Shown here: piece after piece, positions 50,501 through 62,982 of the stretch
How the letters are laid out: every line of letters begins with the position of its first letter
Position numbering within the stretch: the stretch's first letter is position 1
NCBI GenBank assembly: GCA_008360955.1
Contig: LUCM01008737.1
Location: 110,687-174,686 of the forward strand
Direction: 5' to 3'
From: Fasciolopsis buskii
Taxonomy: Eukaryota > Platyhelminthes > Trematoda > Plagiorchiida > Fasciolidae
Length of the DNA stretch: 64,000 bases
Position numbers and translations under genes: made by a program
The notes under the pieces: generated by a model
What the model was told of the DNA's origin: nothing
Seen by the model: only the letters and a program-made list of their open reading frames with translations
Databases searched by the model: none

Positions 50501-52560
50501 TTTGAAGCTCCTTTCACTGGACAAATCTTCGCGGATGTCGAATTTCACCAACTCCAATTGATTTCACATAGGGCCCACTGCTGACATCAAGGAAGCATTT
50601 GGTATGCACTTCTCTAGTGTGATTATAACTAATCACCAGGCACACTGAACTGTCCACCGCATGTTACCCTGGATCCATTTTCTTCTGTGTCATTTAAAGT
50701 TGTTGGCATCATGAAAATAGCGAGACATTTCAAGCCATTCCACTGACTGGGAACTAATTGCATCCCACCAGTCCTAGTCCGCCAGGCTAGCCAAAATCAT
50801 TTTCTGCTCCGTTTGATCCGATTCTGGAATTCTCTGTCCAAGGTAGTTTACTGACATGGTAGATTACTGTCATTGTCCCGATCCACAGAAATGATTCCTC
50901 GTATGACCTTGAGAACCATCGCCAGTATGAATTGGTGAACGTGAATTTATGAGCTACAGTGCTGTTTACCACAACATTGCCAATGGGTGGGGATGAACGA
51001 GTGCTGGCCACTCAACCTGAAAATGCCGTTTGATGGTGAACGCAAGAGGTGTAATCCGCCTACCAGTTGCACCCGCCCACCACTGCAGCCGAGCTGCCCG
51101 TCCGATGTGCGCCGGCAGGAGCGGTGGATATGACCACGCCCCCGCACTATTGTCGTATCGCCGGCGTACTCCTGGTGTGGTGGAAGGAATTTGAGCATGG
51201 TATGGAAAGGGATACATCGTCTTTCCAGGATTGGATAATCGCCAGGGCATTGGGGAATTGTTTCTATTCAAACAGAACTATGAAGCCTGGAAGAGAGAAA
51301 AAAGACGGATGGCAGCCTGGCCTAGCTGCCAGTTGCAGATTAAGAAGCGATCGAACTTACGAGCAGCTCAGAGAAGGAATTTACTAGGGCGCATAGTGCA
51401 ATTCAAAATATATGGACGGTGGCCGAGGAAGGCGGGTTTTCTTTTCTAAAATCATATACATAATTAAAATGATGGGCTGGCTAATCCAGTGTGTAAGGAG
51501 AATGACCTGGTATTTAATAGGACGGACAGGGAATAACTGCTGCTGATATAAATAATGATCGAACTACAACGATAGATGCATTAGGGATTGACTAAATTCC
51601 GCTTGGAAATCAGGGAATAAATTTCACTTTGGGAGGCCGTGCCTTTCGAAACAAGAAATGGTTAAGACCAGTGGGTATATCGTATTATTCTCGTTTGCCG
51701 ATGACGTTAAAATAGTTTACTTCGTTCAAACTGGCGCAGTTAACTTCATCTTTGCATTCATAAATGAAGACCTAAATTCTCCTGGTAGCTGGGGTGCCAA
51801 TTAACTCGTGACTTTCTTTGCCGGCAAAATTTCATGGGCTCCCTCTTCATATATATCACGGCCATTTCTGTGAAATATACGCATGATTATTTAGAGCCCT
51901 GGTGTCCTCTCCCCGCCAGCCTTCATGGGCATCACCAAACCGCCGTCGCCAGAATGACCGGCGCACTGATCCCAAGAGCGTTCCACGCTCAAGACTACTG
52001 GCTAACCACCTTCAGATCTCACTCTATGTCACGTGTTGAGTAATACCCGGCTACCTTTAGGCATAAATGTGACGTTGATGGAATCGCAGTCGGGAATAGG
52101 CGGCGGAATTAAGCCAGAGGACCCTTAGTTCTTCCCATAACTCAGACTGCAGGTTCAGATGTGAGATCATTGGTTTCGAACCACCATGGCATCGCTGCCC
52201 TTCTTTTCAATCTTTGCCGTACTAATGTTTATTCTGCTAAAGACGTCTTGCGTGGTGCTGGTAGCCCAAGTACCCAGTTCTTAAAAGAAACCACCAGTTC
52301 AATTTACCATGTATTGTCCTCAGATGCGGGCAAAGTTCCATAAAGCTGCATAATTTAAACTCAAATAAGGCTTAGCATTTTGCTGCGTTTATGCTGAATT
52401 TATCCCAATTTAGAGCCTAGCTTGCAAAGTTTTAAATGCCTAGCTCTCAGTTAACTTTGCACAGGCTGACGTCAGGCTAGATTCGGGCTATGAACTCGGG
52501 TTAGATTTCTGGCTTATGACCTAGGCCCTACTGCGCTCACTACCAGGATTCGCGAAATGT
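47530..52560 (+). mobile_element. CR1-like retrotransposon copy G, interrupted
   Basis: An old collinear copy of the C/D/E family. ORF1 traces include AAIRNTCRITVHLNSA (about 48054) and YTAYQATLLGPFLPLPCTF (about 48860). Endonuclease traces include PGSDHRIVTCRF (about 50070). RT linker traces run to about 50930 (IPPVLVRQASQNHF). The RT palm resumes at 51664 with FADDVKIVYF (51694-51705), followed by C-terminal traces to LDSGYELGLDFWL at about 52470-52510. Between 50939 and 51662 lies the inverted 724-bp repeat. About 430 bp of RT (NFRPI to FADD) is missing there, so the repeat replaced sequence rather than simply inserting. FADD is intact but the frame is not. Confidence 0.65.
50939..51662 (-). 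repeat. 724-bp repeat, right copy of the inverted pair, inside copy G
   Basis: Reverse complement of 36293-37015, near-identical over about 660 bp. It separates the RT linker and the FADD motif of CR1 copy G. No target-site duplication is evident at its edges. Confidence 0.85.
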
Positions 52561-52879
52561 GGCTTAAGGTTTTCTTGCCCCAATTTACTGGCAACTTTAT
52601 ACCAATGCCGTCCCGAGCTCCCTTTTTGCTTTAGTTGTTGTTCTCACACTGTCACTGGCAAAGGTCTCTACCCACTGCACTACCCAAGAGTTTGTGTATT
52701 TAAAAAGTCAACACATATAAATGGACCCATTCTGTCCCGCTTCATTCTCTGAATTTAAACACATTCAGAATATTTACTCGAAAATTTTCATATTCTAGCA
52801 CAATAAATTCTTGTTTATCTCCATGAAGTATAGAATTTTGCAGTGAAAAATAATTTGCATTTGGCGATGATGATCTAAC

Positions 52880-53006
52880 CTGTCTGCTGTTTCCATATGG
52901 CGGCGTACACGATGCGCAATACGGCCAGCAAAACAGTAATGACTGAAAGTCCCACGTGATTATTCGTCAACATTTGTCTTCTTATTATCCAGATATGACC
53001 CAGCAT
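52880..53006 (-). CDS. Candidate exon encoding a membrane segment
   Basis: On the minus strand an open stretch with ATG at 53006-53004 encodes a hydrophobic helix (GLSVITVLLAVLRIVYAAI) followed by WKQQT, ending at a possible donor CAG|GTTAGA. An alternative acceptor lies at about 52982-52981. The acceptor side lacks a good pyrimidine tract. I cannot name the protein. It is the only clear membrane-helix-like stretch near a splice signal in the right half of the window. Confidence 0.3.
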
Positions 53007-53033
53007 GTGTGTTGGTTTTATTTTGTATGTTCT

Positions 53034-53459
53034 TCAACCCTGCACCTGAGCGTTTCTTTGTCCTCTTTTGTTACTGTCGTCGCACGCCGCAGTCACATGC
53101 ACCACACTGTTCTTTACGCTGTCTAAAACAGTACATAAAACTGTACTCGGACTTTCTTTCAGTTGGCTTAGGCGTACGGAGTAGGCCATTGTTGATAACC
53201 GCAAATCTTCAACGCGCCGGAGGGCCTCGTTTGAAAATCCAAGGTAATTGATCAACCGCGCAATCCCCACATTATGTTGCTGGCCTGCTGCCTTCTCCTT
53301 TGGTAGAGGAATCCAAGTGACTGCTGCTAGAAGCGTTTGAGCTGTCATACCATCCATGTTGTGGTTACCTCTAAAAAGCGAATCAAGCAACGTTAAATCA
53401 GATTGGCCTATGCTCGATTTAATCTCCTCTGATTCTCGAGATATCAGCATTATTAGCAT
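53034..53459 (-). CDS. 141-codon open frame of unknown function
   Basis: Minus-strand frame with non-repetitive composition: GQSDLTLLDSLFRGNHN, AAVTWIPLPKEKAAGQ, GFSNEALRRVEDLRL, TVLDSVKNSVVHVTA. The methionine is preceded by an in-frame stop, and a stop separates the frame from the candidate membrane exon downstream. It is longer than most random frames here, but no family is recognised. It could be an internal exon of the same unknown gene, or decayed transposon sequence. Confidence 0.3.
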   Translation of the reverse strand: MLIMLISRESEEIKSSIGQSDLTLLDSLFRGNHNMDGMTAQTLLAAVTWIPLPKEKAAGQQHNVGIARLINYLGFSNEALRRVEDLRLSTMAYSVRLSQLKESPSTVLCTVLDSVKNSVVHVTAACDDSNKRGQRNAQVQG

Positions 53460-53499
53460 TCCTCTTCAAGTTCCCTTCCGTTTACTGGCTTTGTAGAGC

Positions 53500-54453
53500 A
53501 CAGCACAGTGGTCATGAAAACTGTAGGCTCTTAATGGGGTTCAAAAATGCCACCTAATGACTCCAAAATGGTTAACAATATTTTGCAAATAAAGTTGCTT
53601 TGCCGTCATAACGGTTACCACAGCAATTCGACCCTTCATCCTTGGCTTACAGCGTCATATTACCACATCGCTCCCTTGAATGTTATCTGGATCCACCGTT
53701 ATGTGCATTACCGACTTATTCTCCAAAAGTTGATCTCATGCTTCAACGTCGGCCAATTAAACTTGGATTACTTTTCTTCAACATAAACCTTAACGTTTCA
53801 ATTTGCCCTTTCTATATCAAGGTGGCTGCTTTGATATTCCAGGATTGGCACTAATTACCGTGTCCCTGCCATTACCACCATTTGCAGACCGTCTCTCTAA
53901 TGTCTCATTCTCAAAAGCAACCCAAGGATCAATCATGCTTTAGTGTGCTTAATTCCCAGCCTACGGTTCCATTACCACGCTAATCTGAAACTGACACTTA
54001 TGCCAGACTAATTCCTTCCATTATGTTTCAGGTCTTGCGCTTAAGTCTAACTCGCCTGCGACGGTCTCGTTCACCGTTCGGGCAACTCTCAGTGTGCCAC
54101 GGACCATATAGATATCCAGAACCTGACGGATGAGCGCGTATGAGTGCAATGGACATTGTAACACCCATCATCGGATGGACATGCAAAACTCTTCATTTCT
54201 ATCAGGTAGAATGACCAAAACCCCACAGTATAATAGGACAGCATTATGGGTACTAATAAACATTCTGAACTTAACCATGCCCGAAATTATTCGTGTCGTT
54301 CAGCGACCAAGCATCTGGCAGGCCTCACCAAGGTTCGCCAAACGGGCCCTGTAATCCGAACCATTCTACACATTTTAGTAATCACCCAGTTCTCTAGCGA
54401 CCCCCTGGCCTGCTTTATCAACTGTGACAACCATCTTTCTACGGAGGATGATA
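53500..54453. other. Unassigned sequence
   Basis: Plus-strand frames (for example PKVDLMLQRRPIKLGL) vaguely resemble retroelement proteins but give no diagnostic motif. No exon candidates. Confidence 0.3.
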
Positions 54454-54807
54454 TTAAAATGTAAGTGTCCTCACCATTTCGGCATGTCCTATCGTGACAA
54501 GGGCATATCCACACGTCAGTTTCCGTAGATAACATATTACGAACACAAACTTATATAGGCAAATTTTTCTTTCCTGACGCAACGGCTGCCTTTTCACCTT
54601 TTGATTCTCTTTACAACACTTGTGACCACTGATCACATATTTCCCGCATTTCCGGCATCTTGTGTGGTTATTTATAATCCATATCTTGTCCTCTTTACGA
54701 CAATTTTCTTCGTTTTCCGGACGAGGTGCCATTTTTGGGTTTTCTAAAGCAAGCCGTGACTGATGATTCCAAATCTGGATATAATAATCCCACTCACAAC
54801 TTGACAT
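54454..54807 (-). CDS. 117-codon open frame with a zinc-knuckle-like motif
   Basis: The minus-strand frame contains HTRCRKCGKYVISGHKCC, giving C-x2-C-x7-H-x2-C, followed by a basic stretch (QKVKRQPLRQERK). Such spacing resembles nucleic-acid-binding zinc knuckles of retroelement proteins, but the spacing is not the canonical C-x2-C-x4-H-x4-C. No neighbouring gag or RT in this orientation was found. It may be spurious. Confidence 0.25.
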   Translation of the reverse strand: MSSCEWDYYIQIWNHQSRLALENPKMAPRPENEENCRKEDKIWIINNHTRCRKCGKYVISGHKCCKENQKVKRQPLRQERKICLYKFVFVICYLRKLTCGYALVTIGHAEMVRTLTF

Positions 54808-55839
54808 GCACTATCCGTGACATTTGCTGGAGGCTCTCAATGCTATTTTGTCACCTATTTATATATTTTACCGCAGTACAATTCACTATTCTGGTACATC
54901 CTTGACTTCTGCCCCTTCATCAAATTTTACATGTTCTTGGTGCGAAAAATACGGATACTGATGCCCATAGACAGATCCTCCAAGTAGCAGTTTTGAAGTA
55001 CAACGTTTGGGCTCTTCGCAAAACGGTAACTTAATCTATATAATTCAACCATCATACCATCATTCCATTGTTTTTGTTATATTTTCTGGCATCCAACCCA
55101 CTAAATACGTTTTGTGCTTATCTTCATTCGCTTTTCCCATTCATGAAAAATCTTGATCATGCAACCAATCATGCATCTGGATAGTCGAGAATATCCAGAC
55201 TATTATCGTTGTAAAATCTAAAAATTCCCTCGCATTTAAGCTTATATCGTTTTCGTCTATTGTTGTAATTTCTTCACTATCAGACGCATTTCGATGATAT
55301 GTCGAGATCTAGTAATGTTAGGTTCACTGTCAAAATAAGTGCTGGCAACTATCAGATTAACAGGTGTATGAGGCTGTTTGGGGCATTCCGGAAAAGAAGT
55401 AGAAGGTTGGAAGTACTGAGGAAGCAAATAACGACCGATGTTGCCTAGCTGACTTCAGTGAAGGCAGCCATCACCAAGTTGGCTTCAATCTCCTATTTAC
55501 TGAACCATCGCCACGTACCATCTAAAACGAGCTGGCCGGGCCGAATTGATTTTTTGACCCATGGTAGCCTGAATCACATAGGCGTGTGAGAAACTCCGAG
55601 ACGACTGTAATGCTTAACGTCCCAGACCGTCAACGTCCTAAGAAGGTTAAAGACGACATGAAGAATGAGTGTAACATGTCATCACCCTTGTCTATGAACA
55701 AGACCAGAGAAAAGACTCCAGCGTAAATTCTGTGCCTCCTGTTGCAATTCCAGGGTCAACATGTTCCTTGTTTTCATTACAAAGCAATACATTTCTGTTA
55801 ATATAGCCTTGCAAAAACTATTAGGATCAAGGCATAATA
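54808..55839. other. No recognisable gene
   Basis: AT-rich sequence with no family motif or splice-supported exon that I can defend on either strand. Confidence 0.35.
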
Positions 55840-56800
55840 AACCTCACTTCAGCGAGTGTTGCTTGGTCTCTAAAATCGACTGGCCGGTATAGAGGTCTCC
55901 TTGTCCTCCATCTAAATCGTCGAATCCTTCACTTGCGATCACTGACCACCCCCGGCTCATATTAAAGTGTGACCTGAAAAAAGATAAGTCAGTTTTCCCT
56001 TCCCTGTCAATGATGACGAAAACTTTATACCTTAAACTGTTCACTGGAAGACTTAAATCTCCACCGCAGTCACCAGCAACCTCGTCTTCAAAAAGACCAC
56101 AACGGTTTGCAAGTGGGACACCCAGAATAGTCAGAGCACTCACTTAAAGCTGATGACAGTAACACATAACCTGTAACCTCCAATTCACCTTCTAAACGAC
56201 AAATATATCGTCAAAACGGATGCCACTGGAGCAAACTACGTTTACTGAGACACAAATTGTAATCATCACCAGAAAACCAGGTAAAGCTGGTTCAGCGTCC
56301 GATATTAGTCTACGAAATAAACCGACCAACCGAAAGACCTCGGGTCCAGCTAGAGGCAGAGAATATCCGCCCCCCCTAAGTTACCTAGTTTATACACTTC
56401 ACGTCCGCCATCTGGTGCACAATTATCTGAGATTGAGCAATAATTTGGTCTGACGCCTCATTAGCCGTCACCTTCCATGCCCAGGGGTGTGCACCCATTC
56501 CTTCAGCTACACCTACTCCACCACCATCTCAGCAGGTGACATCTAACCTGCAGCGGGTCAAAGTTGTTTTCCAACCTGAAAGCCCTGCAAACTGTACGCG
56601 AAGATACCCCTACACTTTTCCTGCCCTGCTATCCATGTATAAATCATGTAAGGTGGAAAAAATTGCCACTCTGTCACTGCTAGCATTTCCACAGCCACTA
56701 ACCCCAGTTATGTCCCCTCGACCGTTGTTCCCATCTCCTTTTACCGCCGATGTTATTCATGGCAGTATAATTCTTTTGGGCTAGATTATTTTATGCGGGC
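55840..56800 (+). pseudogene. CR1-like ORF1 remnant
   Basis: Plus-strand fragments such as SLEDLNLHRSHQQPRLQK align with SWRKSPLQSSTTPSSKSQ of copy C ORF1, and a proline-rich stretch follows. There are many stops. It is probably a separate truncated copy just upstream of copy E. Confidence 0.4.
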
Positions 56801-58435
56801 CATATTAAACTGGTCTACAAATTAGCCACCTACCAGGTTTCCTGTTCAGTTTGACCGACCCCACTTTCACCGTCCACTATCAGTCATTATTTAAAGGCGC
56901 TCCCCACCGCTTCTCGCTGTGATCTATTTTCGCTGTTTTTGCAATTTAGGGTGTTATTCTGGTATTTTTAGCATAATTAAAACCGTTTTCTTAGTTGAAA
57001 ATATTCTCTAAACTTTTGTGACCATCACAGTCTGACCGCATTCCACCCTGACCCTTCTGTCAATATTCAGTTCAAGCGTGAATCGTCATATATTCTGCTC
57101 CCGCCTGAATCCATGATAATCGCAATTTTGCCGCTAACCAAATATTCTACCCCTCTATCGATCTACTTTTAGGAGTAAATTGGCCAATTAGCCTGTCGAT
57201 ATATCTGCTCACCTGCACGCTCCCGAACTCATTAACACCATCCCCTCTCCTGTTACCAAACATTTAAACAATTTCGTAGCTACTTCAGACGTTCTTCAAT
57301 TTTAACAACCTCTTACGATGCCTTCACCAGCCGAACCAAAGCGACGTCAGTGCCGCACATTAGTGCTGAGAAAAAAATCTAAAACCCCTGATTCCCACTA
57401 AAACGTGCTCGGTTCAGCTTATTGATATATTTATTAATCCTGGTCCCAAAACCCTTGATGTCTCAAAAAGACTAAGGGATCTAGAAATCAAAGTTCAACA
57501 GATCGAGGACCTGTCATTGAAATTGTCCCCATTAGTCAGCTTTATTGACCCGTCCAATGAAAATAATGCCAGGAATCTAGCTGCCACAGGAAGTTTTTTG
57601 ACTCCGCAACTAAAGAAGCTGATAAAAGTGTTTCAAATACAAAGAATGCCATTGTCTTTAATGTATCCGACCGCGTCTCACTGCCACTGGTTCAATCTAC
57701 TATTCGCAATGGTTGTAGCACGACCCATCACTCCTGTCTGTGTTCTAGGCCCCGCTAAAGATCCACCACGAACAACTGTGCAATTTTATTTCAATTTCTT
57801 GATGAAATTTCTGTCATTGAGCTTATAGCAAACGCTTGATAAAAATATCAATATATTTAAGAATAAACCTTTCTTCCAGAAAGATGTATTATGGTCACGG
57901 ACGTTTGCCGCAACTTCTCAAGTTGGCAAGATTTCGGTCGTACCTGGCGCTCTCTCTGACCAGTACGCTGCCAGTACAGGTTCCTCCTGATGGGCCAAAT
58001 CCCGGGCCAACCGCCGAGGTTTCAACTAAACTACCTTCTCCCTGTGACAGTTTTCATCGCTCCACACCTCCGGCTACCCCGTGCCCGTTGACCACTATCG
58101 GGACCTACAAACAGGCGGTGAGTACTCAACAACCCTCAAAAACTGCACCTTCAAGCAATCTGCACAATTGGCCTCCCCCTTACTCACGCCGCTCAATTTC
58201 CTGTCCAATTTCTTCAACCCACAAATTTGTTACTGGTATTTCTGAGAGCCAATGTACTGATGGTGATGGTACCCCATCTTCGTGTATACCCGCAGCGAAA
58301 GTGGAAATCCTTGGAAATAATCTTCATTGGTCGCAACCCATACCGGTAGATCTGAATGAAACCCATTCCCCTCACGCGTTCAACCGCCCTGCTAACGTGC
58401 TCATCTAAATCCACCAAACCTGGTACCCCAAGCTA

Positions 58436-58925
58436 GATTATCGAGTATCCCGGCCAACAGGCGGCAAAAGCCATTGCCGCCAAGCCATATTTGGCGTCCG
58501 TGATACGCACCGTTGAGGCATTCAAACACAGTATCACTCGCAGTGCCGGATTGATAATCAGCCACGGAAAAATCTTTGCGAACCATCATTTAGCTTCAAT
58601 TTAAAACCCGAAACCCCGTGCTGGGGAAATCACATTACCTGTCATGATATTATGAGCGAAAACCAATTGCATTTTATGTCTGGTTTCTGTTTTCCGTGTC
58701 TGCACTGTGCCTTCTTTGCCCAATTTTGATCCTGCATTGCGCACGACCGTCTTAGTCCGGAAAATTTACAAAAACAAACAAACCATTCAAATTACTCAAG
58801 GTCGCTCCCTTCTCCCCTCGTTTTGATTTATATTTTCCGTATTTCCTGTGCACCATCTCTGTAAAAACTTGATCATTCCTTGCACACGCATCTCGCCAAT
58901 CGAGAAATATACATTACTAAATAAA
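58436..58925 (+). mobile_element. Family F element nested in copy E ORF1
   Basis: Copy D reads straight through here (CCCCAAGATAAAAGAACTGA at about 38710), whereas copy E is interrupted after CCCCAAGCTAG and resumes at AATAAACAGGAGCGC. The insert carries the family F body (matching 44520-44760) and the hairpin terminus (CATCTCGCCAATCGAGAAATA, about 58888). It therefore gives the probable full unit of about 490 bp. No clear target-site duplication. Confidence 0.6.
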
Positions 58926-59141
58926 CAGGAGCGCTGAATGTATAACCACGAAGATGATTGACGTCTAACCGGTGTATTTTCAGGCAACTGCAAGCCACTA
59001 GGCATTAACCCATTCTTGATACGCCCCCTAACAATTCCTCGTCCTTGTCAAACAAAAGCATGGCTCCCAGCCAACATCAGTTGAATCCCACAGGAGGCGC
59101 ATGCCCGTGACCTATTCAACTAACCGCAAAACCTCGCACTT

Positions 59142-62100
59142 CATTAGCCACCCTGGTAATTCAGTAGGTCAGCCCGTCGATACACCTCGACTGTCTGGCA
59201 CTCTCGGCACACTCAACTCGTGTAAGCCATCCCGGCATGAGCTCTGCCAAATCGGATGGTCCACAAACTCATGACGACCTGCTAACTGCCGCATACAATC
59301 ACGAGTTGATTGGCCCACTGGTTTCATGCCTCCACTCTCCTTCGGTAACACAGTTGCCACATTCCAGCATAATACTAATGCCCCTCCTTATTTACGGCCT
59401 GCTGCTTATCCTCCCTATTTCCATCAACCAAGCAGTCAACCCTATTTGGATGTAGTTGCGCTACTCCAGTGCCCTTTTCCTACTCCTGCACGCCCAACCC
59501 CTCACCCCAACTACCAGTATCCTCATAATTTTGCACGATTTACCCCTGGATCCTCTCAGGCTACCTGGCAAACGTTTGATAGCTGTATTTCACCCATTGA
59601 ACCACAACCTATCATAAGACCCCTTTCCCAACCCACTCTCGTTCAGCCATTACCCCAATCGCCTCAGCCAGAAAGCACTGCTCTCCTGAATTCCGCGAAT
59701 TCCAAAAGTAACGCCTATCCCCAAAAATTCATGCGCATACCTGCTGACCAGATTTTCTCCGGCATTTTCCAAAGCCCCCTCCCCACTAACCCCCTAGGTT
59801 GCCAGTCCCGCCGTGACGAGGCAGCAATTTGGCCACCTAACATGGTCCCACCCCCACTGATACCAAATCACCCACACTGGCATCCTCTAACAACTGGCTC
59901 ATTAACTCCCAAGTTTCTTTCATCACCATAGTCTTCAGCCCGCAAATCCATTGACAAAGACGTTCCCTCGCTGGACATTGTACCTAACTCTACTGAACTT
60001 ACTCCCTTATCGCAGCTGTGCACTATCCGAACCTCTAAGGTATCCCTTGAATATTTGACCCCCATCAAACCCACCTCTTGAATATCACGTGAACTTAAAT
60101 TTTCCAGAGAATTTTTCGTACTGCTCCTGAACCCCCGCTCAATGAAACATAAAGTAAGGGAGCTAAGATTGATAGCAGCTAAAAACTCTTACGATATTAT
60201 CTTAATGACAGAGACTTGGCTAACAGAGCACAGTTCCACTCCGTCTGGCGGGTTACACGCCCTACTAAACCACTAGTTCAAATCGTAGAGAAGTAGGTTG
60301 CCTAGCCTACGTGAAGCAGCCACAAAACGCTTCAGTTCGCCATCACCCACTTCTTGATTCCATCCACGACATCATTTGGCTTCTGGTACAATTATCCGAG
60401 CTCCCGATTCACATAGGATGTGTTTATCGACCATCAAACTCGATTACTTCTGATATTCCTCTTCCTACCGAAGCCATCCTTTATCTTTCTGGTCTCCCCA
60501 CAGCCGTAAGATAATTGCAGGTAACTTCAAGGCCCCTAAAACTCGTTGGTCCTCTTTATCCGCTCCACCTACTTTACTCGACTTTGTTTCTGAAACGCAC
60601 GCTGAAGGATGGACGCAGCATGTGACTACGCCCACAAGGTTCCATAATATCTTAGACCTAGTTTTTACGCATTAGCACCCCCAATGTTAAGGTTCCAGTG
60701 CTAAAACCTTTTCCTGGGGGTGACCACAAGATGGTCACGTGTAGCTTCTCTCTCCGTAACAAACCTTCCTCACCCATGTGTATCCATCATAATGTCTCTT
60801 CCTATATGTCGACTCGTTGGGACGAAAGTCCTGACGCTATGCGAACATTTGATTTGCCCAGCTTCCCTTTATCGCCTGACCCGCAGAGTGCGACAGTCGA
60901 ACTTTACTTAAAATTTCTTTTTACTATTGATCCTCTGTCCACTCCGACCACTCAGCATAAACCCAAGAAGCCTACTAGGGTTTGTCGGCTTCAGACGAGA
61001 CTTTTCAAGGCTCAAAAGCTTCCACAAAACGGGAGACTTCCGGCTTTCAGTACAAGTCAACCGCTTGCAACAAGAATTTCTCATCGAGTCCGACCTAAGG
61101 TTAAAAAGGCAGGTTATGGTAACTATTGAGGCGCCTGACCCAGTTCGAAATACTTCTCACATTTTCAAAGCTCGCTCCCAGCCCAACTCGTCAGCTATCA
61201 CGAACTTCATCATTTTTAATAGCTTATGCATCGAGTTCCCTGAAGACATCGCAGAAGCATCCAATACATATTTCTCATCTACTCTCGTTAATGACGGTCG
61301 GCTACACTCTGAAATCCACCCCATGTTAACTTCGGTTAGATTATCCTCCATCTCATTCTACGTTGCTGGCATCATCAATGCGATGAAATATGCCAGGCCA
61401 TCCCACAAATCTGGCCATGATGGCATTCCATCAGTCCTATTTCGCACTGCTGGTCCAGATCTTCCACTGCTCCTTCTAAATCTGTTCTCGCTCTCCATAT
61501 CCGGCGCTACTTTTCCGCCACAATGGAAAGCGTCCATTATTGTTCCACATCACGAAAATGGTTCCATGCATGAACCCGAAAACTTTCGCCCCATTAATCA
61601 CACTCCAGTTCTACCCAGGCTTATGGAAAAGATTGTTAAAGAACAACTGGTTAACTTCTTTACTACTCACAACCTTATCAACTCCTCCCAACGCGGCTTC
61701 CTCATGGGCCGATCCTGCCTCACCTGTCAGTTTCACTTCTTAAACCTGATTCCTCAAAGTGCTGATTCCCACCGGTCAATGCTCACAATCTTTCTGTATA
61801 TGTCGAAGGCGTTTGACCACGTTTCCCACTCCCGAATTCTGACCAAAATTAAGATTTATGGAATTAGAAATCCCCTCTTTTCTTGGCTATCATCCTACCT
61901 TTCCGATCGAGTTCAGAGAGACCTGTGCTATTACCGCAAGGGTCATTCACGTGAGCGTCTTAGGTCGTCTCTTATTCTAGCTATGCAATAATAATATATT
62001 TAAAATTATTCTATATGGCGCACCATTCCTGTTTGCCGATAACATTAAAATAGTCTACACTTTTGAGGCTGCTTCATTTAGCTCCACTCTTGCTCTTATC

Positions 62101-62982
62101 AGTGAAGAGCTAGAGTTGCTTCATAACTGGCGTTGCAATTGGCTTATGAAGTTCTCTGCAGACAAATGTTCTCTGATGACATATAAATGCTATGTTCCTC
62201 CGAGCGCCCTCTCTATAAACGGCATGCCATTTCTTGTATCACACACAGTTAAGGACGTACGGTCACAATACTTCTGCTCTTTCAACTTCCACGAGCAGGT
62301 TCACTATCAGACCGCTATAGCTGAGAGAACCGCCACAATGATCTTAAGCGCTTTCCGCACTAAGGACTGGGGTCATCGCCTTCAAGTCCCATGCTAGGCC
62401 CCACCTTGAGTACTGCCTGATTATCTTCACGCATATGCGCAAATCCGATGGAATCGAAAACGAGAAATTTTCATCGTGCGTTCATTAGAAATCTTCTAGA
62501 TCCTTCATCTAGCGTAAACTTCAGGGCCATACGTGAGCTGGTTAAACTTGAACCATTGTGGCTCCGTTGAGTTAAATGAAACCTCGCATTTCTCTTTATT
62601 CTTTGCCATAATAATGTCCACTCTACTACAAACGTCACACGCGACGCTGGTAATCATCCATATCCACTTCGTAGTAGATACTATTAATTAAGTATATCCC
62701 TGACTGGACTATCGATCAGGGCTAAATTCTTCACAGTTGCTTACTCCAAGCTGCAAAAAACACTCCCTAGTTCCTTGCAGTCGTGTTCAACTTTAATCCA
62801 GTTCAAAGCCCATCTGGCAAAGTTACTGGATGTCCTGTTCCTAATTAACCTGACACGAGCTAACATTGGACTAGACGAGGCTTACGAACATGGGATAGAA
62901 TTTTAGTTCATGGCCGAGTCTTTGCTGTCATCATCATCTGGGATTCGGCTTCAACTCTAACCTCCTCACCTTCTCACACGTC
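59142..62982 (+). repeat. 3.84-kb near-identical block shared with copy D
   Basis: Counterpart of 38936-42776, with four C/T differences noted (59236, 59803, 59822, 59878). Both edges fall within homologous but diverged sequence. Confidence 0.9.
60096..62906 (+). pseudogene. Copy E ORF2, APE endonuclease plus RT, inactivated
   Basis: Same reading-frame breaks as copy D ORF2: a 354-codon RT frame at 60927-61991, tyrosine in place of the first motif A aspartate, the motif B frameshift/stop near 61970, and FADN at 62031-62042. It ends at YEHGIEF. The endonuclease also carries the GNF change. Sharing every inactivating change with D shows the copies were not made by their own RT. Confidence 0.8.
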
